Assembly: GCA_018902385.1 (NCBI GenBank)
Contig: JABSSW010000004.1
Coordinates: forward strand, 62,001 to 126,000
Reading direction: 5' to 3'
Source: Physcia stellaris
Taxonomy: Eukaryota; Ascomycota; Lecanoromycetes; Caliciales; Physciaceae
DNA length: 64,000 bases
Shown: piece by piece, positions 12,930 to 25,775 of the stretch
How the letters are laid out: every line of letters begins with the position of its first letter
How positions within the stretch are numbered: position 1 is the stretch's first letter
Position numbers and translations under genes: made by a program
Notes under the pieces: model-generated
The model's database searches: none
What the model saw: only the letters and a program-made list of their open reading frames with translations
Told to the model about the DNA's origin: nothing

Positions 12930-15900
12930 TGACGTTCAAACGTGTTCGAGTTTAAAAACGAATTAAAATTTTTGAATTGAAATTTTGAAAATAATTAAAA
13001 AATTAAAATTATTTTTCATGATTTAATAAATCTTTTAAATTTTCGTTTAACACGAATATATATCAACAACGACAAAAAGCAAATTTATTTAAAATGTTTT
13101 ATTTTGAATTCAAAATTTGCGACGAATTAACGAATTAAAAACGCAAATAAATATTTTGTCACAACGATGAAAATTATAAATTGTAACGACGAATATCGAT
13201 TGAAAACAAATCTCGATATTTATTAAATTTTTCTAATTTTTTAATATTTTAATATTTTTCAAAAAAAATATCTCGTCAAAAACGACGTTCAAAACGATAC
13301 AACAACACATTCAAACGAATTTTTTGTCGAATTTACAAAAACATTTCGAATTCAAAATCGAATACAAAATCATTCATTAAAAATTCGATTTGAAAAATTT
13401 ATCGAAACAATATAATCAAAATTCACTTGAAATTGATAATAAATCAGTTATTTTTCAATTTATCGATTCGTCATTAACTATTCATAAATTTCGATTTTAT
13501 GCAAAAAATTATTTCAGATTTGAACAACATTGCATTTTGAAACAAAATGTCTTTTTGAAATTCAAAAAAATTTCAATTTAATCGAATTTACAAAAAAATC
13601 AATCGAAATAAATTGAAACAATTTTTTAAAAGTGCAATTAAAATAAATCATTTCGAACGAATAAATATCAAAAATTAATTATAATTTTAATGCGCAAAAT
13701 CAAAACGATCGACATTTAAATGTTTGTTTAAACGTTCGAACATTAAATGTACGATTTTCGAATATAAACAATTTATCGACGAAAAATTCACAAACGAAAT
13801 ACGAAAAAAAACGATAAACAATCAATAAAAATTAATGAATTTAATTAACATAACGAAAATCGATTTCATCGTACAAATTTCAAACATTTTTTCGATTAAC
13901 ACAATAACGTCATATCATTTGCACGATTTCGATTTGTATTTTCGATCACGAATATTAATAATTCAAATTTTATTTACATCGACGAAAAATTTCGAATTCG
14001 ATAATTTATTCAATTTTCAATTTATCGTCGAATTTTTGTAATTTTGTATTTTCAAATTGCAATCAAAATTTTTCGTTTCGTTCAATAAATTAAATTTGAA
14101 TTCAAACAATCAAATTCATTTTCAAATTACGAAAAAACAATTTCATTTTTTGACGCAATTTCGAAAAAAAATCTCGCGAATCGTCAACGAAAAATCGATT
14201 CGATATTCAAAATCAAACAAATTTTCAAAAACAAATTTTGCGATTTATCGAAATTGAAAAAACTCGAATCGAAAAATAAACGTGTTCAATTGAAATTGAA
14301 AAAATCAAATTAAAACAAAATGAACGACGTTTCACAAAAATAAATAAAAATTTGAACAAAACAAAAACTAATAAAACATTAATAATTATTATATCAGTTT
14401 TCATTTTAATTCAAAAAACAATTCAATGTTTATTAATTTTTTGTTTAAATAAATTTGACATTTGAAATTAAAATTTCATTTCGAAAAAATCAAAAAAAAA
14501 CTAATTATGAAATAATTAGAAGTTTTACAATTTAATTTCAATTTTAATCAAATACAAAATTTTTCGATGATTATTCGAAAATTTAATAAATTTCGAAAAA
14601 TTAATTGTTAAATTAAAATTTTTACTGTGTTCGTCGTTTGATAACAAAAAAATTTATTTTGAATTGATATAAAAAAAAAAATTATACAATTAACAAATTT
14701 TATTAATTATAAATTTAAATTTAAAAAATAACATAAAAAAAAAAAAATTTTTAACGAATTTGAATACAAAAATATTTCGAATTGAATTTTATTTAAATGA
14801 TACAATATTTAAATCGACAATTTTAAATAAAACAAAATTAAATAATTTTTAAATTTATCAATATTTATATTGAAAATAAAATTTCGAATTCTATTTATTA
14901 TAATTTTTAAATTATTGTTTATGTTATCGTAAATTAAAAAAATTAAAATAATATTGAAAAATAAAAAAATTATTAAAAACAATTTCAATTAAATATAATA
15001 ACAAAATACATAAATTTTTTTCTAATTTAAAAACTAATTGAAAAAACAATTATAACATTATAAAATAATCTTTATTATATAAATAGAAATATTTAAAAAA
15101 ACAATAAAAATGTTCATCTATTGTGTTTTTTCGAAATTAAAAAATTAAAAAATTAAAAAATTAATAAAGTTAAAGTTTGTTATCAATGTTAAATTACATG
15201 ATTAAAACGTTTGAAAAAAATAATTAATTTTTTATTAATCAGATGAAATCAATCGATTTGTATAAAAAATTTGTTTCAAAATTCGAATATATTACAAAAC
15301 ACATTGTTTAAATTTAAAATTTCCGATTTTCGATTTTATTCACGCGCGAATTCAATAATTTACATGACAAATTGAAATAACGTTTTATTGATTTTTTTCG
15401 AAAACACGAAAAATGAATTTCAAAATGATTATTAATTTTCTATTATTAATATTAAATTCTAAATGTTTTCATTAAAATTTGTAATTAGTTTTTTATCAAT
15501 TGAATTGACAATTCAAATTTTAATAATTTTTGTTTTGCACATCGATTTTTTTTTTTTTTCGTTGATTTTTTCAAAAAACACATACATGTGAAAACTATTA
15601 ATGAATACGAAAAATGTGAAATCAATTAAATTTTTTTCGAATGATCGTCAAAATTTAATGCGTAAACTAATTAACTTTCGAAAAAAATAAACGAAATTTT
15701 GCATTACTAATTTTCTATCGAATTAATTGCATATTGTAAAACGTCATTTTTTGAAATTAATACGAAACATTCGATATGCGACGTTTATCAAATTATTTTT
15801 GATTTTAATTTGAATTTCGATTTCGTTGACTAAATTCGTTTTGATTAATTGCAAAATTTTAAATTTTGAACAGAAATTTTCGAATTTTTTTTTTGTTATT

Positions 15901-18310
15901 TTTTCAAACATTTCTTTGACAAAATGTTTAATAATTGTTTTTAATTTATTAATTTGTCGATTATAATCGAAATCACAATAATGTTTGACAAAAAAATGTT
16001 AAAACGATACACATTTTTGTTTCATCGATTTTTCGAATTTTTTTTTTAACAAAAACAATGATAATGCAATCATAATCATTTGCAAATAAAAAATTCGTAA
16101 TTTCTCAATTCTGAATTAATTTATAGTTTTTTAGAAAAATTTTCTGTCGCGTACAAATTGACGAAAAAAACAAAATATCAATTTTGTGTCACAAACAAAC
16201 AAGTTTTTTTTTTTTCAATATTAATCTGATTAATATTTTTCAACAATTTTATCGTAATGTCAAATGAATTGCGCAAACATGTTGAAAAAATACACAAACA
16301 AATGTTTTTAATTTCGATCGTATTTTATCGATTTTTAAACGATCAAATCGAAAATCGTCGCGTAAATTTTCATCAATTATGAATCAATTTTCTATTGATA
16401 ACATCAAAATTATTCGAAATTTTATGCGTCAAATTGACAATAATGCAATAAATTTCAAAATTGATCAACTAAATAAAAATTAATCATTAATTTTTGAAAA
16501 CATATACAAATTCAAATTCGAAATTTAAAAAAATTCGTCAATCATTATTCGAACAATTCAAAAAAAAACGTGAAAATTTGAATGTTAATTAAAACATTTT
16601 TAATATTTTATTAACATTTTTTTTTTTTCAGACAAAACAGCAAACGATTCGTTCGAAATAAAAATTATGTGAAAAAATTTTTTGAATTTTCGAACAAAAT
16701 AAATGTTTTGTAATTCAATTGAATTTTAATCATTGATTAAAATTCAATAATTCATTTTTTCGTCGAACAATTTTGTGATCAATTTCGAAATAAATTTCAT
16801 TTTTACGAATCAATCAATAATTGATTTTTGATGAAAACAAAACGAATTGACGATCAAAAAAACGAAAAACAATAAAATAAAAATCACAAAAAACATATTT
16901 TTTTTCGTTATTGATTGTTTCAAAACAAATTTGCGATAAATAAATCGTTTCAAATAAAAATCAACGCAAATATTTTATAAATTAATTTTTTTCAAATTAT
17001 TAATTTACATAAAAACAAACGAAAAAAATAATCAAAATGCGATTTTTGAAAATTAATTATTTATGAAATTTTGATTTTTTTTCAAAATCGATTTGCAAAC
17101 GATCATTTAAACAAAATTGTGAACAAAATAAATATCATTTTCAAAACGATTGATTGATATTTTTTTAATTGACACAAATATCATTGAAAAATGCAAACAA
17201 AATAAATTCATTACAAAAAAAAAATTATTAATTATTAATTGAAACAGAACAAAACAAAACATGTCGACAAAATGCGTTTTTTTAAACAACGTATTTAATT
17301 ATTATTTGTTGAATTTTTTAAAATCAATTTGCGTTTGATGTTATAATAAAAAAAAACGAAATATTATTCGTGAAAAAATTCATTTATTAAATGTTAATAT
17401 TTATTTAAATTTAATTCGCGTCGAATGACATAATCACGATTGACGACATTATCGATTTCGAAATAAATTTGTCAAAAATTACGCAATTAAACAGCAATGT
17501 TAATATTATTCAAATGTTCAATGCGACATTTTGAAAATAAAAAAATCGAAAATCGCGAAATATTTTTTGATTGTGAATCAATTGACAATCAATTAATTTT
17601 TTCAATTTTTTTTCGCGAATGTCAATTTTTTTAACAACGAAAATCAAAATGTATGTGCGAACAATCATTCATATTCATATGTATATCAATTAACAATTGT
17701 TTTTAAAAATTTCACACGACGAATATGAATAACGCGATAAAAAAAAATCATTTTGCAAAAATAAAATATCGTCATATAATTAATTTAATATCAAATGTTA
17801 ATCGTTCAAAATGATTCAAAATGATTCAAATTTTATTCATTTTTTCAAAACACAAAATGCGAATGAATTTTCGATACGTATAAAATATCATTATCATCGA
17901 TCAAATATTAATTTTTTTATATTAACATAACGACACAATTTGTCGAATTCGAAATGAATTCAAAAACAAAAAAATCAATATTAATTTTTAAATTTTTTCA
18001 AAACGCAAAATTTTTTCTTTTTCGTTATCGAAACGAACGTGTAAATTCATTGTCATTATCATTTGATTTAATAATTAATTTCAATTTAATTTAATATCGA
18101 AATTATCAAACGCGCGAACGAAAATAAAATTTGCGAAAAATGTCGAACAATCAAAACAAAATGTACAAACAAAACAATTCAAAAAAATTGTTTGCATTAT
18201 TTACTTTTCGACACAAATTAAAAAATCTTTGATATTTTTTTGATTTCAAACGAAAAAAACATTATTTGTAAATTAATTTTTATTTGAATGACAATTGATT
18301 CATGTTTAAA
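12930..18310. other. Gene-free, extremely AT-rich stretch
   Basis: 5.4 kb between the two gypsy elements. It includes the most AT-rich DNA of the window (around 14400-15300), where even CpG becomes scarce. ORFs are short and featureless. There are many A and T runs and loosely repeated words, but I could not define a clear repeat unit or domain. It may be older repeat sequence mutated beyond recognition. I saw no clear continuation of the interrupted copia element here. Confidence 0.6.
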
Positions 18311-18315
18311 TAATC
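18311..18315 (+). repeat. Target-site duplication, left copy (TAATC)
   Basis: TAATC directly precedes the left LTR and is repeated at 25771-25775 directly after the right LTR. Five bases is the size usually made by Ty3/gypsy integrases. Confidence 0.9.
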
Positions 18316-18512
18316 TGTAATGCAACGAAATCGATCAAACGAACGCTAAAACGCTGTGAATCTAATTGTCGCATTTCGTGCTTATATATTCGAAATTTCA
18401 CGAATTTTTTTCTGTTTTTTTAGCAATTAATTCTATTATGTGTTTAGCATTTATCATAGCAATTCATACTATTATTCGCACATTTTAGTCACGCAATGTT
18501 TACATTTTTACA
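18316..18512 (+). repeat. 5' LTR of plus-strand gypsy element
   Basis: 197 bp, TGTAATGCAACG...TTTTTACA. It is less saturated by mutation than the interior, since several CT and AG dinucleotides remain. Compared with the right LTR, about ten transitions fall at CpT/ApG and two at CpA/TpG. Confidence 0.92.
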
Positions 18513-18566
18513 ATTTTAATTGCTTTACATCAAAAATTGCTCGATTAAAAATGTTCAATTCAACAA

Positions 18567-19922
18567 ATGCGTTTCGTCGTCGCGAAATTCGTTCGCAAAT
18601 TCGTGATCGTGCGATCGTATCGATTGCATCACAATCAAACATCATTTCATCAAACAATTTTTTTATGTTTTTTTTTTATCGATCGAATTATTGAATTGTT
18701 CGATGATGTTCAATTCGAAAATTTTGATAAAAACAATGATTTTGTCGATTTTGATAATGTCGACGTTTCAATTAAACATATTTCAATTTTCGAATTTTTG
18801 ATTTTAAATGTTGATCAATTTTTCAATTCAACATTTGTTACGCATTTTAATCAAAATGAAACACAACGAAAAAATGATTTTGTTTCGTTGTCGTCAAATA
18901 ACGATGTCGTTGTGTTTGTTGTTGTCGATTCAAACGTGATTTTCAAACAAATAAAAATGCGTATCAAAATGTTGAAAACTGAATCAAAATTCAATGATTT
19001 TAAAATATTTTTAATCAAAACGAAAACGAAACGTGATCGAAATCGTCGTCGTCGTCGCAACAACGATGATCAATATGAAAATTCATTTTCGCATATCAAA
19101 AAACGAATCGTACGATCAAAAATTTCAAACACGCAAAAATGTGAAAATTGAAACAATTTGAAAAGTTGATTGCGTGATTGCGAAAAATATATCGTTTTCG
19201 ATTTTGTTAATTTTCAAACAAAAAAAATGAAAACAAATTGATCGACGTCGTTTTTGATAACGACAAAAAAAAATCAATGACGTAATTATGTTGATGCTCA
19301 ATTTGAAAAACAAACATAAAAACAATATAAAAATTATTTGTTGACGTTGTTTAACAATTCGATGATTCGTGTCATGAACACAATTATTGTCATTGAAAAT
19401 GTCAAACAATTGTTTCGACAAAACATTGTTGCGTTCAATCAATATTTAATCAAATTGTGAAACAAATTGAAACGTCACGTTTCGAACGAAAAACGACAAA
19501 AAAAATTGCTAATCAAAATTTATGTTTTCATTCGCATCAAATGTGTAAAAATGCGAAATCATGAAATCGATTTTTATTTTAAATTAATCGTCAATTTATT
19601 GATTGCGAAACAATTGCTTGTCGACGATAATACGTTAAATAAATCGTCGAACAATGTTACGAAAACAAAACAAAATAATGAAAATGATCAAAAAAATCAC
19701 GAAAATGACAATGACGACGACAAAAATAAAAACAAAAAAATTTCGCGTAACAAATTTGTTGAATTTGACAACGTTCAAAAAAACAATCAAAATCAATTTT
19801 CGAAATCGCAGCAAAATCAACAAAATAAAAAAAAAATGAAAATCGAAATCAAAATCACAATTTCGCATTTTCAGAATTCGAAAAACGCACATGTTTTTCA
19901 TGTCACAAATCGAATCACATAA
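18567..19922 (+). pseudogene. gag-like remnant of plus-strand gypsy element
   Basis: Two open stretches, 18567-19151 and 19467-19922, in the position of gag. The first encodes an acidic then arginine-rich protein (a run of RDRNRRRRRNN at about 19035-19065). The second is Asn/Lys/Gln-rich and leads into a zinc knuckle. No sequence motif in the first part is diagnostic, so the assignment rests on position between the 5' LTR and the knuckle and protease. Confidence 0.65.
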
Positions 19923-19939
19923 CAAATGATTTTGTGTGT
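19892..19939 (+). pseudogene. CCHC zinc knuckle remnant
   Basis: Read in the frame of 19892, the sequence gives CFSCHKSNHITNDFVC. The pattern CX2CX4H is kept, but the fourth ligand expected four residues after the His is Phe, and the next Cys lies six residues after it. This is the nucleocapsid knuckle expected at the end of a gypsy Gag. Confidence 0.7.
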
Positions 19940-22900
19940 GAAAATTATGCGCAAATTCAAAAAAAAACGCAATCAAAATCAAAATCAATCGTCGAAAAAA
20001 AAACGAATTTGATGTTTGTCGTTAAAACATTGAAAATAAATTTCAAACGAAATAAATTTCGTGTTTTGATAATCACGTTATCAATCAAAACATTTGTTAC
20101 GCAAACAAACAATATAACAATTATTTGTTTGATTGATTTTGATGTCGAAACGAATTTTATATCACAGATTTTTGTCAAACAAATGCAATTGTTTGAATTC
20201 AAGAAAATTGCTAAATAACATGTAGAAATTGTTGACGATCGTGTGATTCAAATGTATGAACATCATAAAAACGTGCATATCATGACACGAAATAGTGAAA
20301 AACATGTAAAAAAGCAAAATGTTGATTTTTGAACGATTGATATGCGTGAATACGACATGATTTTTGAATATTCATGATTAAATGTTATCGATTTTGACAT
20401 TCGTTAACATGATCGTCGTTGACTATATCGTGATGATAATTATGAAAAATTCAAACAAATTTCAATCAATTTTTGTTTTGCGAAAAAATTCGTTGATTTA
20501 ATTATAATTGTCATTGCGAATCGCGATCGTTTTTATGTCGCAATGTTATATCAAATGTTTTTTTTAACACAGAATTATCAATATCGAAAACGAAATGTTG
20601 TTCGTTGTGATGCGTTACAAATGAATCGCAACGATTACATTTTTGATGTTATCAAAAAAATAATCGAAATATTTTTCAAAACGTTGTCGAACAATTTGAA
20701 TACGCATGATCAAATCGAACATGTTATTGATTTGCAATCAAACAAAAAATCGCGTTTTGAATTTATATACAATATGTCACACGACGAATTTATTGTTATA
20801 CGCAATTATTTCGAGAATGCGTTGACGAAAAAATGAATTCGTTTTTTCAACGCATTTGCGAAAACATTTGTGTTGTTTGTCAAAAAATCAAATGACAATT
20901 TGCGTTTATGTGTGAATTATCGAAAATTCAATGAAATCACGATCAAGAACAATTATTCATTGTCGTTGTTGTTTGAAACGTTAAAACGTTTCGCGAATGT
21001 TAAACATTTTATCAAAATAAACATTCGAAATGCGTATCATAAAATTCGTATTCGTCAAAAAAATGAATGAAAAATTGCTTTTCGTACTCGCTATGAAAAA
21101 TACGAATATCAAATTATGTTTTTCGATTTTGTTAACGTTTTTGCTATTTTTCAATTTTATATTAATGAAATATTAAAGTCATACATTGACGTTTTTTGCG
21201 TGATGTATTTGAATGATGTGTTGATTTATTTTGAAAATGAACAACAACATTGAAAACATGTTCGTTTGATGTTTAAAACGTTGTTACGTTATCGTTTATA
21301 TGTCAAATTGAAAAAATGCGAATTCAACAAAAAAAAATCAATTTTTTAGATTTCGTTGTTGAACGCAATGATATTCAAATAAAACGTTCGCGTATAAACG
21401 CAATCGTCGATTGATTTGAATTCGAAAATGCGAAAAATATCATGATTTTTCTAGATTTTGTTGAATTTTATAAACGTTTTGTTAAAAAATTTTCGCAAAT
21501 CGTAATATCATTTACGAATTTGACGCGTGATGCGAAAAAAAAAAATCGTTTTTCATTTGTTATGACAAAAAAAATTAAAATTGCGTTCAACGAGTTCAAA
21601 ATTAAATTCACGATTGTTTTTATTTTTACGCATTATGATTGAAAAGCGAAATTACGCATGAAAATTGATGTTTTTGATCGCGAAACAAATAATGTGTTCA
21701 ATCAAAAAAATAAAAACGATCAATGACATTTCATTGCGTTTTTCAATTACAAATTCAAAAAAGCAAAAATTAATTGAAATACGCATGACAAAAAACTGTA
21801 TGCGATAATGTTTGATTTCAAAATTGAAAACATTATTTGCAAAATAACAAACATTTCATTCGCGTTATTTTTGATCACAACAATTTTCGATATTTTATAA
21901 CAATCAAAGAATTCAATGCGAAACAAATTCGCTGAATTGAGAAACTAATTGCGTTTGATTTCAATATAAAATATCGCAAAAACAAATTGAATTTTGCGAA
22001 CGCGTCGTCGAAAAAATTTGATTTTATGAAATCGAACGATAACGACAAAAACAACGATAAATTTTTGTTTATTTTGCGAAACAAATTTCGCAATCAAAAT
22101 TATCAATTTGATTTGCAAAACGATTAACGTATGTTTGTTTCAATCAAATTTGCAACATCGACAACGCGATTGCGTAACATTGTTACGACAAATATTCGAA
22201 ATATTGTTTCGAATGAAAAAGTTTTCGATAAATATGTTTGCAGAATTTTAAACATTGTCGCATTTCGATTTTTAATTCATCAAATTATGAAATCGAAAAA
22301 ATTTTATTTAAAATTGCGAAAATCAATGATTGCGTGATTATTCAAATTACAACAAAAAAACGTTTTTGTTGTTGAAAAACAATGACGTCAAAAATACGCA
22401 AACAAACAAAACGAACTTTCGAAATGAAATGTTGAAAAAAATGAATTGTTTCGTCGTGATTTCGCAATTTATGTGTTTGAAAATTTTGTTACAAAACAAG
22501 AAATTTTTCGTATGAATCATGACGATTCAAATGTTGAATATTTTGCGCGAACAAAAATCGAAAATGTTGTGCGACGCAAATATTTTTGATTTGATATAAT
22601 TAAAAAAATAACAAATTATGTACGCATTTGTTTAAATTGTCAACGAATGCGAATTTATCGACATAAATTTTATAACGATATGATAACAATTTCGTCGAAA
22701 AAAAAACAATCATTTGATACAATTATCATGAATTTCATTACAAATATGTTTTTTGTTAAAAATTTTTATACGAAAAAAATTAACGATTCAATATTAATAT
22801 TGATAAACAAATTGACGAAATACGCAACGTACATAACAATCACAAAAACGTTAAACGCGATAAATTTTGCGAATTTGCTATGACGAAAATTCGTATGTCG

Positions 22901-23919
22901 TCATGAAATGATGCGTAACATTATTTCGAATCGGAAATTTTTTTTCACAAACAATTTCTGATTTATTTTGTGCTGAAATTTGAAAACGAAACGTAAATTT
23001 AACATTGTTTTTCATTCACAAACAAATGAACAAACAAAAAAACAAAATATTGTGTTCGAACATTATCTGCGTATGTATTGCAATTTCAAGCAAAATAATT
23101 GATCAGAATTGTTATTTATGACACAATTTGCTTACAATAATAACAAACATTCAAACATTGATCAAATTTTTCAAAAAATTTTGTCTGAATACGTTGCGAT
23201 TCTAAACAGCGATTTTGTGAACAATTTTCAAAAAAAAAAAACAACATTTGCAACAAACAAAACAAAAACGTTGCGAAACAATCGAACGCATTTAATGAAA
23301 TTGTGAAAAACGATTTTCGAACAGCAAATCAAATATTATAATGAAAATCATATAATGAAAAGTTTTGAATTTGAAAAAAAAATGTTGTTACGTGATGTAA
23401 ATATACGCACATTGCGTTTCAAAAAAAAATTGATCATAAACAATTGAATTTTTTCGAAATTGTCAAGAAAATAAATACGCAAATTTACGAATTTGATTTG
23501 TTTATTCAATATGAATTCATACATTTTGTGTTTCATGTTTTTTTATTCGAATTTTGATATAATCGTGACGACGCAAATTCAAAATCGCAATCAATATTAA
23601 TGAAAAACGAAAAAAAAAATAAAAAATATCGCAAATGTTAAACAAGCGCATTAAAAAAAATCAATTTGAATATTTTATTGCATGAATAAATTCATCGTCA
23701 TATGAAAATTCGTGAAAATCAATGAAACATTTCGAGAATGCGAAAAACGCAATTGTCAAATTCGAAAATGCGCGCGAATTACGCAAATCTGAAAAAATTG
23801 CGAAACGTCGAAAAACAGACAAATTCAAAACGAAATCGAACGAAAAACTTTCAACAAAAAAACAAGCACGTCAGTTTCTAAAACTGAAAAAACATGAACG
23901 ATTCAAAAAGCAGAAATAA
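19934..23919 (+). pseudogene. gypsy pol remnant (PR, RT, RH, IN, chromodomain)
   Basis: The protease shows LIDFDVETNFISQ where a DSGAT-NFIS motif is expected. RT shows LCVNYRKFNEITIKN, then the active site YLND at 21206-21217 instead of YLDD. An RNase H/connection segment (FLDFVEFYKRFVKKFS) follows at 21442. The integrase has a zinc-binding end ICLNCQRMRIYRH at about 22625-22665 and a core with ILINKLTKYATYI, where Asp is expected at the Asn. A chromodomain near 23650-23770 reads YFIA-stop-INSSSYENS-stop, both stops being TGA where the conserved Trp residues belong. ENAKNAIVKFENARE closes it. This element belongs with the chromoviruses. Confidence 0.87.
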
Positions 23920-25578
23920 CAGTAATTGCGACGCAAAAACACAAACAATAAAATGATATTGTGAATTGTTTTTGATTATATGCACAGTTTGCATGCAACA
24001 AACAAACAACAGAACAACACGTCACAATAAAAAACAAAATTCAACATTCAACGAGAAAAAACACAGCAACAAACAAAATCATGCGATCATTAAATCGAAA
24101 AAAACACGAAAATGTAAATCAACGCGTCAATAAATTCATCAATCAAAATTCACATCACAACAATCAAATCGATTTCGATTGCGTCATGTTAATTGTCGTC
24201 GCGTTTAATGAAATTTGTTTATCATTGATTACACGATTTGATTGAGTCGAAATCGACGCAAAAACAAACGCGACAGCAAACGAATTTGTTTGCGATGTAA
24301 ACGCAACGAAATCAACAAACGAAACAAACGCGAACGAGACGAAAACGAAAAAAATCGAGAAAAAAACGACGCGAAAGTCGAAAAACGAAACAAAAAAAAT
24401 TCGAGTTTTTTTTCGAGCAAAAACAGAAACAAACGAAAAAAAAAAAATGACAAACAAAACGATTTTTTTTTCAGCAAGTTTTGACGTGACAATCAACGCA
24501 ATTTTGCGAAAAAGATTTTGATAAAAACAACGAATTTTTTTATGTCATTTTGTTTCATGTTAGTCACGTTATACATCAAAAATCGTATGTTACTATTTTT
24601 TCAATGTTGAAAAATCAATTTCAAATTGTCGTTATTTTTGACAACGAAAATGCGAACGTTGTTTTGCAATTTGTAAAAAACATTGTTTTTTTCACAATAA
24701 TGAAAGTTTTTGTTGCAAAATTCGCATTTGTTTCGTTTGTTTTCGTCAAAAAAAACGCAAACGTGTTTTGAATCAAAACGAAATTTTCGAACGCAACGTT
24801 GACATTACATATGAATTGATTTTGTTACGCGTCAAATTGATATGAAACAACTGTGTGTGTTTATTTATTGAGTTTGATTACAATGCAATCGCGAACATCG
24901 CGATTCGAATACATTTTTGTTGTATTGATTGTATTCAACAATTCGAACGTAAAAAATTTATCAATCTAACACGCGTTAACAACGTCATCGTTATTTACAA
25001 TACATTTACAACAAAAACAACAAATTGCGTGTTTTTGCGAAACGTAACAAACAACGACGAAAAAAAGAATGAAATCATAATTTGTTGCATCGTTAACACA
25101 CGCATTGTATTGTCGACGTTCGAAAATCAATTTCGTCGTCATTGAAATATTATTGCGACAACATCATCATTTGCAAAAGCAATGTGATAATTGTACAAAC
25201 AACGATATATCATGTTGACATCATTGTCGCAATAATTGTTGTTATCGCAAAAACAAAAAAAATCAAATGAAATATTTATCATGCTATGAAATAAAAATGC
25301 TAAAAAAAAAAATTCAAAAAATGAATTGAAAAATTGAAATAAACATTCATCAACACACGACGCGATTCATTTCGACTCGATTTCACAACACGAACGCGAT
25401 ATTTGAAATTACATTACATTGTTATTGTTATTTTTATTTATTGAATTACAATGTTTCAAAATTACACGTCGAAAGCACAAAGTTATTTACAAAACAACGT
25501 TGTTGCGATACATTTCTGATATGTTATAAAGACATTGATAATTGACGCGAAAAATCGATCATTCAAAAAAAAAACAAT

Positions 25579-25770
25579 TGTAATGAGACGAAATCGATCA
25601 AACGAACGTTAAAACGCTGTAAATTTAACTGTCGCATTTCTATATATTCGAAATTTCACGAATTTTTTTTTGTTTTTTTAACAATTAGTTCTATTATGTG
25701 TTTAACATTTATCATAACAATTCATATTATTATTCGCACATTCTAGTTACGCAATGTTTACATTTTTACA
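25579..25770 (+). repeat. 3' LTR of plus-strand gypsy element
   Basis: 192 bp, TGTAATGAGACG...TTTTTACA, a direct repeat of 18316-18512 with a few small indels. Confidence 0.92.
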
Positions 25771-25775
25771 TAATC
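25771..25775 (+). repeat. Target-site duplication, right copy (TAATC)
   Basis: TAATC directly follows the right LTR and matches 18311-18315. The tandem array begins at the next base, so the element inserted at the edge of that array. Confidence 0.9.

Larger units (their letters stand above)
18316..25770 (+). mobile_element. Complete but inactivated Ty3/gypsy chromovirus with TSD
   Basis: A 7.45-kb element with LTRs of about 197 and 192 bp (TGTAA...TTACA) and a perfect TAATC duplication. In plus orientation: gag-like ORFs (18567-19922), a CCHC zinc knuckle (19892-19939), protease (about 20063-20218), RT (20820-21350), RNase H (about 21440-21900), integrase (22560-23306) and a chromodomain near 23650-23770. 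The region 23780-25145 beyond pol has a lysine-rich tail and ORFs I cannot name. All catalytic centres are mutated, mostly Asp to Asn, and Trp codons became TGA. The intact TSD shows a single insertion that has not been rearranged at its ends. Confidence 0.93.

Noticed and set aside
13390-17289. ORFs of 60-70 codons in the AT-rich stretch
   Set aside because: Their length is what biased composition gives by chance; the encoded proteins are Phe/Lys/Asn/Ile-rich with no motifs.
24164-24496. Phe/Ser-rich minus-strand ORFs
   Set aside because: They are the complement of a lysine/arginine-rich low-complexity stretch inside the gypsy element and are driven by composition.
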